Assembly: GCF_001482195.1 (NCBI RefSeq)
Contig: NZ_KQ759763.1
Span: forward strand, 2,815,924-2,879,923
Direction: 5' to 3'
Source of the DNA: Luteimonas abyssi
GTDB taxonomy: Bacteria; Pseudomonadota; Gammaproteobacteria; Xanthomonadales; Xanthomonadaceae
Length of the DNA stretch: 64,000 nt
The number at the start of each line of letters is the position of its first letter. The first letter of the stretch is position 1. Shown here piece after piece: positions 1 to 10,212 of the stretch. The translations under genes and the position numbers were made by a program. The notes below the pieces were generated by a model, which was not told the origin of the DNA, did not search any database, and worked only from the letters and a program-made list of their open reading frames with translations.

Positions 1-1059
1 GAACGGCTGCTCGATGGGCAGGGTCAGCATGCGCACGCCGAGCGCCTTGCATTGCTCGTCGGCGAGATCGTTGCTCAACCCGGCGGTGTAGCGCGAAGGC
101 AACCGTACCGCGGTGACGTTCTCCGCACCGAGCGCGTCGACCGCCATCGCCAGCACCACCGACGAATCGAGACCGCCGGACAGGCCGACCCAGACCTTCG
201 AAAAGCCGTTCTTGAAACAGTAGTCGCGCACACCGCGGGTGACCGCGCGCCAGGCCAGCGCATCCATGCTCTCGTCGCCGTCGTCGACCCAGACCACCGG
301 CGAGAACCTGCGCGCCTCCGCGTCGTAGTCCACCACCAGCCACTGGTCGGCGAACGCCACCGCCGCCGGATGCACACTGCCGTCGGCGTCGGCCACCAGG
401 GAGGCGCCGTCGAACACCAGCGCGTCCTGCCCGCCGACGACGTTGAGGTAGGCGATCGCCGCACCGGACTCGCGGATGCGCTCGAACAGCATCGCGTCAC
501 GTTCGGCGTGCTTGCCGCGCTCGTACGGCGAGGCGTTGGGCACCAGGACCAATTGCGCACCGGCCGCCGCGGTCTCCACGATCGGTTCGGCGAACCACAG
601 GTCTTCGCAGACCAGCACGCCGACCGGCACGCCCTTGATCTCGAACACGCAGGCGCCGCCGTCCGGATCGACGTGGAAATAGCGGCGCTCGTCGAACACG
701 TTGTAGTTGGGCAGCTCGCGCTTGCGATAGGTGTGCGCCACCTTGCCGTCGCGCAAGACGCTGGCGGCGTTGTAGAGCACGCTGCCGGCGGACTCCGGCC
801 AGCCGACGACCGCGACGATGCCCGTCGCCTCCTTCGCCACCGCGTGCAGCGCGCGTTCGCAATCGGCCAGGAACGCCGGCCGCATCAGCAGATCCTCGGG
901 CGGATAACCGCTGATCGCCAGCTCCGGGAACACCACCACGTCCGCGCCGAATTCCTCGCGTGCCTCGCGGATCATCATGGCGATGCGCTCGGCATTGCGG
1001 GCCACCGCGCCGACCGGAAAGTCGAACTGGGCCATGGCGATGCGCAGGGAGGTGGGCAT
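1..1059 (-). CDS. nadE: Glutamine-dependent NAD+ synthetase, N-terminal 353 codons (3' end outside window)
   Basis: Makes NAD+ from deamido-NAD+ using ammonia released from glutamine; cytoplasmic. The reading frame is open to the left edge, so the C-terminus is missing; about 353 of the usual roughly 540 residues are present. The N-terminal nitrilase-type glutaminase domain shows its triad: Glu46 in FPELAISGY, Lys113 in YRKRELPNYN and Cys151 in VLVCEDLW. The synthetase P-loop SGGLDSSVVLAMA lies near residue 315. The start is the ATG at 1057-1059, with an AAGGAG ribosome site about 10 nt upstream. The next genes upstream are an unrelated sigma factor pair, so nadE is probably transcribed alone or reads on beyond the edge. 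Confidence 0.96.
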   Translation of the reverse strand, partial: MPTSLRIAMAQFDFPVGAVARNAERIAMMIREAREEFGADVVVFPELAISGYPPEDLLMRPAFLADCERALHAVAKEATGIVAVVGWPESAGSVLYNAASVLRDGKVAHTYRKRELPNYNVFDERRYFHVDPDGGACVFEIKGVPVGVLVCEDLWFAEPIVETAAAGAQLVLVPNASPYERGKHAERDAMLFERIRESGAAIAYLNVVGGQDALVFDGASLVADADGSVHPAAVAFADQWLVVDYDAEARRFSPVVWVDDGDESMDALAWRAVTRGVRDYCFKNGFSKVWVGLSGGLDSSVVLAMAVDALGAENVTAVRLPSRYTAGLSNDLADEQCKALGVRMLTLPIEQPF

Positions 1060-1194
1060 GGACGCGGAACTCCTTCGGGGGTCCCGCATTATTTCAGATC
1101 CCTCGCCACAGGCAGGCCGTGGACGACGGGACCCGAAAGCGTTCACCGACGAAACGCATCGCGCCCCGGAAATGCCGGCGCCGGGAAGCGCGGC

Positions 1195-1845
1195 TCAACC
1201 GCGCTCGAACTCGGCCACCTCCTCCATCAATCGGCGGGCCTGCCGGATCGCATTGGCCTCGTCGAGCGGGCCCCTGCCGCTCCCCGCCCTCACCCGCCGG
1301 TAGCGCAAGAACACCCCGGCAGCGGTGGCGACCCAACCGACCAGACTGACGACGAGACTCGCCAGGATCCACCGCGGCGCGCCATCGCCTGTCGCGACCG
1401 GACCCGGGACCGTGAACGCGATGGTCACCGGCAACCACATGATCCACCAGGGCAACCCGCAGAGCAGCACGTTGAGGAGGTAGACCCAACGCAAGCGCGA
1501 CAACTGCTTCTGGATCCGCAACACGGGCGCGGCATAGTCGATCGTCCCGGCCAGCCCCAGCGTCACGCCCGCGAATCCCGCGGTGAGCGCACCGAACACG
1601 TGCACGAGGACGCCGGTCGCCAGCAATGCCGGCACCTCGGCGGAGCGGGTCCAGCAGGCGACGCCGAGCAGGATCAGTCCGATCCCGAGCACGACCTGCA
1701 GCGTCTGCGCCCAGATCAACGGCCGCAACCCGCGGCGCGCCCGCTCCGTCGCGTGGTCCCGCAGCAAGCGGCGCTGCAGGACGTCCTGTCGCTCCAGCCG
1801 CTCGCCGAGCGCATGCCAGGCGTGCCTCAGTTCATCGAGTTCCAT
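1195..1845 (-). CDS. Four-helix membrane protein paired with ECF sigma factor
   Basis: A 216-residue protein that I cannot assign to a named family. It has a charged, helical N-terminus (residues 1-40), then four hydrophobic segments at roughly 43-65, 70-97, 120-145 and 162-182, and a charged C-terminal tail (about 183-216). It starts 22 nt after the stop of the ECF sigma factor and has a clear GAGGAG ribosome site, so the two are co-transcribed. Inference: it could hold or sense for the sigma factor, as many downstream partners of ECF factors do. No known anti-sigma motif (for example a zinc HxxxCxxC) is visible. An envelope protein merely controlled by the sigma factor is equally possible. 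Confidence 0.75.
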   Translation of the reverse strand: MELDELRHAWHALGERLERQDVLQRRLLRDHATERARRGLRPLIWAQTLQVVLGIGLILLGVACWTRSAEVPALLATGVLVHVFGALTAGFAGVTLGLAGTIDYAAPVLRIQKQLSRLRWVYLLNVLLCGLPWWIMWLPVTIAFTVPGPVATGDGAPRWILASLVVSLVGWVATAAGVFLRYRRVRAGSGRGPLDEANAIRQARRLMEEVAEFERG

Positions 1846-1867
1846 GGTGACTCCTCAGGTGATGCGG

Positions 1868-2413
1868 TCAACGCGCGACGAAGGCGCGCAGGCGTTGTTT
1901 GAGCCGATTGATCCGGGTGGTGACGTTGCTCTCGCCGATGCCGAGGATGTCGGCGATGTCCCGGCCGCTGTGCGCTTCCAGATAGAGCACCAGCAGCGCC
2001 CGGTCGAGCGGCCCCTGGGCCTGCATGAAGCGCTCGAGTATCTGGATCCGCTCGTGGGTCTCGGGATCGAGCGCGGTGTCGTCGACGAGGCTGTCGATGC
2101 AGCTGTCCAGAGGCACCACGCGCGCCTGTCTGCGTGCATGGCCGCGCAGGAACGAAATCCCGGTATTGAGGGCGATGCGATACATCCAGGTCGCGAACGG
2201 GCGCGCCGGATCGTAGGACGGCCAGGCCTGCCACAGCCGGGCGGCGATCTCCTGCGCGAGGTCCGCGCGATCCTCGCGGCTGGATGCGTAGCTCCCGGCC
2301 ACCTTGTGGACGATGCCGCGATGGCGCTGGAGCAGCGCATCGAAATCCTGGGAGCCCGCATCCGTCATCGAGGTGTCCGGGTGGTCATCCGGGCTGCAAG
2401 CATGTGTGTCCAT
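1868..2413 (-). CDS. ECF-type RNA polymerase sigma factor
   Basis: A 181-residue sigma-70 family factor with only regions 2 and 4, the size typical of ECF factors. Region 2 spans about residues 25-95 and includes DLAQEIAARLWQAWPSYDP and ATWMYRIALNTGISFLR. Region 4, about 125-178, carries a helix-turn-helix in SGRDIADILGIGESNVTTRI. It would direct RNA polymerase to a small set of stress promoters. The membrane-protein gene 22 nt downstream is its likely partner. An ATG at 2366-2368 (MTDAGSQ) is an alternative start, since no strong ribosome site precedes the ATG at 2413. The ECF subgroup cannot be assigned by eye. Confidence 0.9.
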   Translation of the reverse strand: MDTHACSPDDHPDTSMTDAGSQDFDALLQRHRGIVHKVAGSYASSREDRADLAQEIAARLWQAWPSYDPARPFATWMYRIALNTGISFLRGHARRQARVVPLDSCIDSLVDDTALDPETHERIQILERFMQAQGPLDRALLVLYLEAHSGRDIADILGIGESNVTTRINRLKQRLRAFVAR

Positions 2414-2523
2414 GCCCGGTGATTCGCACGAGGACGGGAATTGTCACACCACTGCCGGGCGGACTTGCGAATCCCGCGACCCACCCGAAGCAGGCCCTCC
2501 GGGCCGCGCGTCCTGCTTCGTCG

Positions 2524-2877
2524 TCAGCGCATCTCGGGCGGCCGCTCGTCCAACGCCGCGAGGATCGATTCCAGCACCGACGCCGTACGGACCAGCACGT
2601 CATGGTTCCAGACCCGCAGCACGCGGTAGCCACGCCGCTCCAGGAAGTGGGTGCGCGAAGCGTCCGCGTCTTCGCCGTGCTGGGAACCATCGACTTCGAC
2701 GATCAACCCGGCATCGGCGCACAGGAAATCGGCCACGAACGGACCGATGGGGCATTGCCGCCGGAACTTGAGATCACCGAGCCGACGGTTGCGGAGGTGG
2801 AACCAGAGCAGGCGCTCGGCATCGGTCATATCCCGGCGCAGGTGCCGGGCGAATGCAGTCTTGGCGGCGTGGCGCAT
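2524..2877 (-). CDS. DUF559 domain (Vsr/restriction endonuclease-like fold) protein
   Basis: A 117-residue protein of the DUF559 family. Recognisable marks are the start MRHAAKTAFARHLRRDMTDA, the segment LWFHLRNRRLGDLKFRRQ, and the core VADFLCADAGLIVEVDGSQH followed by FLERRGYRVLRVWNHDV. The acidic D/E residues of the core resemble the catalytic sites of very-short-patch-repair nucleases, but no activity is proven for most members. The start is the ATG at 2875-2877; a longer open frame upstream reads through palindromic repeats and is not coding. In many genomes these genes are solitary and often sit beside dispersed repeats, as here. Confidence 0.88.
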   Translation of the reverse strand: MRHAAKTAFARHLRRDMTDAERLLWFHLRNRRLGDLKFRRQCPIGPFVADFLCADAGLIVEVDGSQHGEDADASRTHFLERRGYRVLRVWNHDVLVRTASVLESILAALDERPPEMR

Positions 2878-2988
2878 CCTTGCGCTCCATCGATAGGTCA
2901 GGCCAGCCTCGCGCATTCCCCGGCACGGGCACATCGGCCAACTGCCCATCCGTCTGTCGGACGACCCGCAACAACCCGTGGCCGCCGC

Positions 2989-3180
2989 CCCTCTCCCGCA
3001 CACGGGAGAGGGATTCCACAGCCCGCCGCGCCCCGCCCTTGCGAATGAGGGCCGCCCTGCCGTCACGCCACCGCCCTCACCCCTGCCCCTCTCCCGCACA
3101 CGGGAGAGGGGTTCCACAGCCCGCCTCGCCCCGCCCTTCTCCCGCTCGCGGGAGAAGGTGCCCCGCAGGGGCGGATGAGG
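2989..3180. repeat. Cluster of CTCTCCCG palindromes (dispersed repeat, locus 1)
   Basis: Three perfect hairpins: 2989-3012 (10-bp stem CCCTCTCCCG, loop CACA), 3086-3111 (11-bp stem CCCCTCTCCCG, loop CACA) and 3135-3158 (11-bp stem CCTTCTCCCGC, loop TC). The flanks repeat as well: CACAGCCCGCC then CGCCCCGCCCTT follows both of the first two hairpins, and GATGAGGGCCG ends both units. The first unit lacks the internal third hairpin. The same palindrome recurs near 22.6 kb and 41.2 kb. It fills most of the 389-nt gap between the DUF559 and sucD genes. Confidence 0.85.
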
Positions 3181-3204
3181 GCCGCTCTGCCGCCACCTGA
3201 AAAC

Positions 3205-3230
3205 GCAAAAGGCCGCCCGGAGGCGGCCTT
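3205..3230 (-). terminator. Intrinsic terminator after sucD
   Basis: A 9-bp perfect stem AAGGCCGCC/GGCGGCCTT with a 4-nt loop, followed on the minus strand by a T-rich run (TTTTGCGTTTT). It lies about 37 nt past the sucD stop, so it ends the sucCD transcript before the repeat cluster. Confidence 0.85.
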
Positions 3231-3266
3231 CTGGCGGATGCCTAAGCATCCGTGCGCGTGCCGGCC

Positions 3267-4139
3267 TTACTTCACCAGCGCCGCGATCGCCTCACCGAGG
3301 TCACCCGGCGAACGCACGGTCTTCACGCCCGCAGCCTCCATCGCCTTGAACTTGCCTTCGGCCGTGCCCGAGCCGCCCGAGGCGATCGCGCCGGCGTGGC
3401 CCATGCGCTTGCCCGGAGGGGCCGACGCGCCGGCGATGAAGCCGACGACCGGCTTCTTGACGTGCTGCTTGATGTACTCGGCACCGGCCTCCTCGGCGTC
3501 GCCGCCGATCTCGCCGACCATGATGATGCCCTCGGTCTGCGGGTCTTCGTTGAACAGCTTCAGGCAGTCGACGAAGTTCAGGCCGTTGATCGGATCGCCA
3601 CCGATGCCGATGACGGTCGACTGGCCCAGGCCCGCGGCGGTGGTCTGCTTGACCGCTTCGTAGGTCAGCGTGCCCGAACGCGAAACGATGCCGATCTTGC
3701 CCGGCTGGTGGATGTGGCCCGGCATGATGCCGATCTTGCACTCGCCCGGGGTGATGATGCCGGGGCAGTTCGGGCCGACCAAGGTGACGTCCGGATGCGA
3801 CTTGAGCACGTTCTTGACGCGCAGCATGTCGAGCACCGGGATGCCCTCGGTGATGCAGACGATGACCTTGATGCCGGCCGCGGCCGCTTCCAGGATCGCA
3901 TCGGCCGCGAACGGCGGCGGCACGTAGATCACCGAGGCGTTCGCGCCGGTGGATTCCACCGCCTCGCGCACGGTATTGAACACCGGCAGCTCGATGTGGG
4001 TGGTGCCGCCCTTGCCGGGGGTCACGCCGCCGACGACCTGGGTGCCGTATTCCACCATCTGGGTGGCGTGGAAGGCGCCCTGCTGGCCGGTGAAGCCCTG
4101 CACGATCACCTTGGTGTTCTTGTCGATCAAAACGGACAT
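3267..4139 (-). CDS. sucD: Succinyl-CoA synthetase, alpha subunit
   Basis: With SucC it converts succinyl-CoA to succinate while making ATP or GTP in the TCA cycle. The 290-residue length is that of the family. Visible marks: the CoA-binding fold at the N-terminus ([19 protein letters not shown]), the segment [21 protein letters not shown], and the active-site loop [14 protein letters not shown]. The phosphorylated histidine is expected in [19 protein letters not shown] sequence near HAGAIASGG. The ATG at 4137-4139 has a GAGG site about 10 nt ahead. sucC lies 185 nt upstream on the same strand; the gap holds a double-hairpin element rather than tight coupling. Confidence 0.97.
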   Translation of the reverse strand: MSVLIDKNTKVIVQGFTGQQGAFHATQMVEYGTQVVGGVTPGKGGTTHIELPVFNTVREAVESTGANASVIYVPPPFAADAILEAAAAGIKVIVCITEGIPVLDMLRVKNVLKSHPDVTLVGPNCPGIITPGECKIGIMPGHIHQPGKIGIVSRSGTLTYEAVKQTTAAGLGQSTVIGIGGDPINGLNFVDCLKLFNEDPQTEGIIMVGEIGGDAEEAGAEYIKQHVKKPVVGFIAGASAPPGKRMGHAGAIASGGSGTAEGKFKAMEAAGVKTVRSPGDLGEAIAALVK

Positions 4140-4233
4140 TCGTTAAGTCCTCGAGTCTCTGTGAGTTGCCCGGCTCCGGGCCGGCGCGGATTCCGCCATG
4201 CGGAATCCGCTTGCGTCATGCCTCCACAACCCC

Positions 4234-4274
4234 GCATCGCCTTCGGCGATGCCGCCCCCTTGACTCAAGGGGGC
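4234..4274. repeat. Double-hairpin element, copy A (sucC-sucD gap)
   Basis: Two adjacent perfect hairpins. The first is 4234-4252: stem GCATCGCC, loop TTC, stem GGCGATGC. The second is 4254-4274: stem GCCCCCTTG, loop ACT, stem CAAGGGGGC. A second copy with the same layout, on the opposite strand, is at 19392-19425. No T-run follows, so simple termination is not evident; it could stabilise or process the sucC-sucD transcript. Confidence 0.8.
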
Positions 4275-4324
4275 TCCGGGGTGCGGCGATCCGACGCTGC
4301 GCGATCTCCGGAACCGGTGCGGAA

Positions 4325-5485
<1,161 letters not shown>

Positions 5486-5930
5486 TCGGAATCCTACGTG
5501 GGGTGACGGGCCGCGCACGGGGATTCGCTATCCGGGGGACCGGGGCGACGAGGGCGCGGGCAGACCGCCATTGTCGCCCATGCTGCAGTGCGGGGCAAAA
5601 TCCTGACCCACCCGCGCCCGGCGCGATGGCGGCCATCAATTGGGCTGATGGCCGATTCCGTCCCCGTCGCGTGCGCGGTGGCGCCGTGACGCGAGCGCTG
5701 AGCCCGCCTGGCGCCTGCTGGGGCCTGGCGTCTGGCCTGCCTTCCGTCGGACGTGGCCCGGGCATGGAGCAACACCGCGTCGCCCGCCGGCGCCTCCACC
5801 CACCGCGAGGAGGGCTCTCCGGTCACAAAGTCAGGCACCACCCGCACGCTGCCGGGCCGCGCGAGGGATCGGGGGCGACCTGCCCCCTATACTCGCCCCG
5901 TCCGTTGGGGAGAGCTTCATCCTGTTCCAG
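5486..5930. other. Divergent sucC/pilS intergenic region
   Basis: 445 nt with no credible gene; it must hold the promoters of both sucC and pilS. A perfect inverted repeat GGCCATCA-N7-TGATGGCC at 5631-5653 is a possible regulator site. A TATACT hexamer at 5888-5893 sits about 40 nt before pilS and may be its -10 box, but no good -35 precedes it. Confidence 0.5.
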
Positions 5931-7526
5931 TTGCCGGCCAGCGTCGTCTACACCGATCGCGTGCTGCGGCGCGAACTGCATCTGCTCGCCCTGTACCGTC
6001 TGCTGGAAGCCAGCCTGGTCGCGTTGTTGGCATTCAGCCCGTTCGGCCCGCTGATCGGCGAGCTCCACAACGAACACCTCGCACGCGCCGTGGCGCTCGC
6101 CGCGCTGCCGGCCGGCCTGGTGCTGCTGTGGTGGGCACGGCGCCCCGAAGCCGACCTGGGCGAACTCGCGCTGATCGGCGTGACCGCCGACATCGTCATC
6201 GCCATGCTCGTCACCCACGCGATGCCGGCCGCGGGCCCTGGCGTGGCGTTGCTGCTGCTCACCAACATCGGCGGTGCGGCGCTGTTCTTGCGCCTGCGGG
6301 TCGCGCTCTTGGTGGCCGGCGTCGCCGCGGCCGCCACGGTCGGCGAGTACGCCTGGTCGCTGTTCGAGGGCGACGGCACGCGCCCGCTGGCCGAAATCGT
6401 CATGTTCGGCGTCAGCTTTCTCGCCGTGGCGGTGCTGACCAACCTGCTCGGCGAGCGCATGCGCGAAAGCCACGCCCTGGCCGAACGTCGCAGCGAGGAG
6501 GCCGCCGGCCTGGCCGGACTCAACGAGCTGATCCTGCGCCGGATGCGCACCGGCGTATTGATCGTGGACGCCGACGACCGCGTGCAGCTGGCCAACGAGG
6601 CGGCGGGCGCCGTGCTGGGTGAAGGGCCAACCTCGATCGAAGGCGCGCTGTTGCCGGCACTCGCCCCGGAACTCGCCACCCGGTTGGCGACCTGGCGGCT
6701 CGACGACCGCAACGACGACACCCCCCTGCACTGCGGCCCCGACCGGATCGAGACCCAGCCGCGCTTCACCCGCCTGCTGCCGGGCCGGGACTCGGTGCTG
6801 GTGTTCCTGGACGACGCCTCGGTGGTCGCCCGGCGCGCGGAATCGCTCACCCTGTCGACCATGGGCCGCTTCTCGGCCAGCCTGGCCCACGAGATCCGCA
6901 ACCCGCTGGCCGCGATCAACTACGCGACCCAACTGCTGGAAGAAGCCGAGCTCAGCGACGGGGATCGGCGCCTGCTGCAGATCATCCATCAGCAGTGCCA
7001 GCGCACCAACGGCATCGTCGAGAGCGTCCTCGGCCTGGCGCGCCGCGAGCGCGCGCGGCCGGAGCGGATCGCGCTGCAGGCCTTCGTGCGTCACTTCATC
7101 GAGGACTTCCAGCTGACCCTGGCCCCCGAGAACGGCAGCCTGCGCCAGACCGGCGACGCGCCGCCGATGGAAGCCCTGTTCGACCCGCGCCACCTGCACC
7201 AGATCCTCACCGTGCTCGCGCACAACGCGATCCACCACGGCCGCCTGCCCGGTGAGGCGGCACGGGTCGCGATCGCCGTCGAACTGCGCGACGGCCGCCC
7301 GGCGATCGAGGTCTCCGACCGCGGCCCCGGCATCCCGGACGCCACCGCGGCCCAGATCGGGCGCCCGTTCTTCACCACCTCCGAGCACGGCACCGGCCTG
7401 GGCCTGTACATCGCCCAGGAACTGGCCCGCGCCAACAGCGCCGCCCTGGATTACGTGCCCGTCCCGGGTGGCGGCGCCTGCTTCCGCCTGGGGATGGCGG
7501 GACGCAATCCGCTGCTTCCTGCATAA
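5931..7526 (+). CDS. pilS: Type IV pilus sensor histidine kinase PilS
   Basis: Membrane sensor kinase that phosphorylates PilR to switch on pilin transcription. The N-terminal third (about residues 20-175) contains some six hydrophobic segments, as in PilS. A PAS-like linker follows (about 195-300). The phospho-accepting histidine is His320 in SLAHEIRNPLAAI. The ATPase domain shows HNAIHHG, DRGPGIP and GTGLGLYIAQELA. There is no ATG near the start: TTG at 5931 is assumed. An in-frame CTG at 5922 is better placed for the GGGGAGAG at 5907-5914, so the true start may be three codons earlier. pilR follows 224 nt downstream on the same strand. Confidence 0.93.
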   Translation: MPASVVYTDRVLRRELHLLALYRLLEASLVALLAFSPFGPLIGELHNEHLARAVALAALPAGLVLLWWARRPEADLGELALIGVTADIVIAMLVTHAMPAAGPGVALLLLTNIGGAALFLRLRVALLVAGVAAAATVGEYAWSLFEGDGTRPLAEIVMFGVSFLAVAVLTNLLGERMRESHALAERRSEEAAGLAGLNELILRRMRTGVLIVDADDRVQLANEAAGAVLGEGPTSIEGALLPALAPELATRLATWRLDDRNDDTPLHCGPDRIETQPRFTRLLPGRDSVLVFLDDASVVARRAESLTLSTMGRFSASLAHEIRNPLAAINYATQLLEEAELSDGDRRLLQIIHQQCQRTNGIVESVLGLARRERARPERIALQAFVRHFIEDFQLTLAPENGSLRQTGDAPPMEALFDPRHLHQILTVLAHNAIHHGRLPGEAARVAIAVELRDGRPAIEVSDRGPGIPDATAAQIGRPFFTTSEHGTGLGLYIAQELARANSAALDYVPVPGGGACFRLGMAGRNPLLPA

Positions 7527-7750
7527 TTCGTCATTAGATGACACCGGCGGGCAATCCATGCCCGTCTGCCAGCGAAGCGAGCGCACCGGCCGGAGACTCC
7601 ATCACGGCCTTTCGTGTCGTCGCGGTCATGGGGGCTGCACCAGGCGCGTAGCCGGACCCCGACCACGGGACACGGGCAGGGGACGCGCGTGCTTTGCGAC
7701 CACCCCGGGTGCACGGGACGCCCGACGCCCTACGAGGATCACCGCCGCCC

Positions 7751-9211
<1,461 letters not shown>

Positions 9212-9271
9212 TCATCGACTGTCCGGACGGCCCTCGGGCACCCGGGCCTCGCACCGCTAGGCTGGCGACCG

Positions 9272-9589
9272 TTATCCGTAAGCGCGGGTCAACAGTTCGT
9301 CCATCGCGGCCAGGATGTCGTCGCCATGGTCCGACAGCGAAGCGACCGGCTCGCCGAACGACTGGATCGCGACGGCCGTGGTCTCCAGCGGATGCAGCAC
9401 CACCGCATCCCCCATCACGACGAACGTCGGATTGAAACGTTCGCTGGCGACCCGGACGTCGGCGGCCCGTACCAGGGGCACCACCACCCGCGACCTGCTG
9501 TCGTCGAAAACCGCCGACTGCACCACGACTACGTAGGGAATCGCGTGCCGGGTGCGTCCCGGATTGCGATGAACGTCGAACTGCGCCAC
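9272..9589 (-). CDS. ccdB: CcdB-like toxin
   Basis: A 105-residue protein starting with GTG (VAQFDVHRN), the conserved N-terminus of CcdB (MQFxVYxN type). The middle (PYVVVVQSAVFDDSRSRVVVPLV) is the family's beta-barrel core. Family members poison DNA gyrase, acting in the cytoplasm. The GTG shares one base with the antitoxin's TAG stop, so translation is coupled and the antitoxin is made first. It sits between pilR and pilA, on the opposite strand to both. The gyrase-contacting tail ends ELLTRAYG rather than the E. coli F-plasmid WGI, so target activity is uncertain. Confidence 0.88.
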   Translation of the reverse strand: MAQFDVHRNPGRTRHAIPYVVVVQSAVFDDSRSRVVVPLVRAADVRVASERFNPTFVVMGDAVVLHPLETTAVAIQSFGEPVASLSDHGDDILAAMDELLTRAYG

Positions 9590-9840
9590 TACAGTCGGGA
9601 GAATTCGTCGGTGAAGCTGCCGTGCCGTTCGGCGAACGCGTTCCAGGCCACCGCGGTGCGACGCAACCCGGCCGCATGCGCATCCCGTGCTCGACGCTCC
9701 CGCTCCACGTATTCGGTCAGAAGGATCTCGACCTGCGCGGACAGGTTGTCGGTCAACTGCCTTGCCTCGGCCACCAGGGTCTCGCTGAGCGACAGGTTCA
9801 CGGGGCGCCTGGCCCCCCGGGCATGCAAGGGTGTACCCAT
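9589..9840 (-). CDS. ccdA: CcdA-like antitoxin
   Basis: An 83-residue antitoxin. The N-terminal half (RRPVNLSLSETLVAEARQL) is a ribbon-helix-helix DNA-binding domain. The C-terminal half (AVAWNAFAERHGSFTDEFSRL) matches the toxin-wrapping tail of CcdA, normally unfolded until it binds CcdB. The start ATG at 9838-9840 has a GGAG site 10 nt ahead. A perfect inverted repeat lies 22 nt upstream and is the probable autoregulation site. Confidence 0.9.
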   Translation of the reverse strand: MGTPLHARGARRPVNLSLSETLVAEARQLTDNLSAQVEILLTEYVERERRARDAHAAGLRRTAVAWNAFAERHGSFTDEFSRL

Positions 9841-9861
9841 CGGAAGACTCCATCGCGGGCG

Positions 9862-9888
9862 GATCATGCGCATACCATGCGCATGATC
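9862..9888. promoter_or_regulatory. Perfect 12-3-12 inverted repeat upstream of ccdAB (candidate CcdA operator)
   Basis: Half-sites GATCATGCGCAT and ATGCGCATGATC are separated by ACC. Each half contains the self-complementary octamer ATGCGCAT, giving two sites 11 bp apart, a spacing that suits ribbon-helix-helix dimers bound side by side. It is centred about 35 nt before the ccdA start. Assignment as operator is inference. Confidence 0.75.
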
Positions 9889-10008
9889 GGGAATGAAGTC
9901 AATCGGGTCGATCTCCGGAGGACGCCCGCGCCTTCCCCAGGGTCAGCGGTCGCTACATACCCTGACGCATCCACCACCTGCTCCAACGCGTCACCCGCCT
10001 CGCAGAAA

Positions 10009-10025
10009 GTGACGCATAGCGTCAC
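10009..10025. promoter_or_regulatory. Candidate PilR binding site (upstream activating sequence)
   Basis: Perfect inverted repeat GTGACGC-ATA-GCGTCAC. Related words TGACGCAT (9963) and ACGCGTCAC (9986) precede it, making a short array 75-140 bp upstream of the sigma-54 promoter, the usual distance for NtrC-class activators. No binding evidence is available from the sequence itself. Confidence 0.5.
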
Positions 10026-10100
10026 GCCGTTCTCACGCGATCGGCTCGATCTGTGATTGCGTCGAGCAGAACCTGCCCGTAGGGGATTCCCCGACACGGT

Positions 10101-10115
10101 TGGCACGGGTGTTGC
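10101..10115 (+). promoter_or_regulatory. Sigma-54 (-24/-12) promoter of pilA
   Basis: TGGCAC at 10101-10106 and TTGC at 10112-10115, with GG and GC exactly 10 bp apart; this matches the TGGCACG-N4-TTGC consensus fully. It lies about 100 nt before the pilA start, leaving a leader of roughly 85 nt. Confidence 0.92.
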
Positions 10116-10212
10116 GTAATCCCTTCTGCACGTGCGGTGTCGCACGGCTGCCCACGGACGGCCAACCACCAACCACCGGCACGTGGATTCAATCACTCCT
10201 AGGGGATACACC

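Noticed and set aside
2989-3158. Possible CRISPR-like array
   Set aside because: Only three palindromes, unequal spacing, flanks are repeated rather than unique, and no cas genes are present.
2878-3249. 124-codon N-terminal extension of the DUF559 frame
   Set aside because: Translates the repeat cluster into low-complexity Arg/Gly/Glu sequence; the family begins at MRHAAKTAF.
7527-7750. Possible small gene or regulatory RNA between pilS and pilR
   Set aside because: No stem with a T-run, no promoter and no credible reading frame was seen in these 224 nt.
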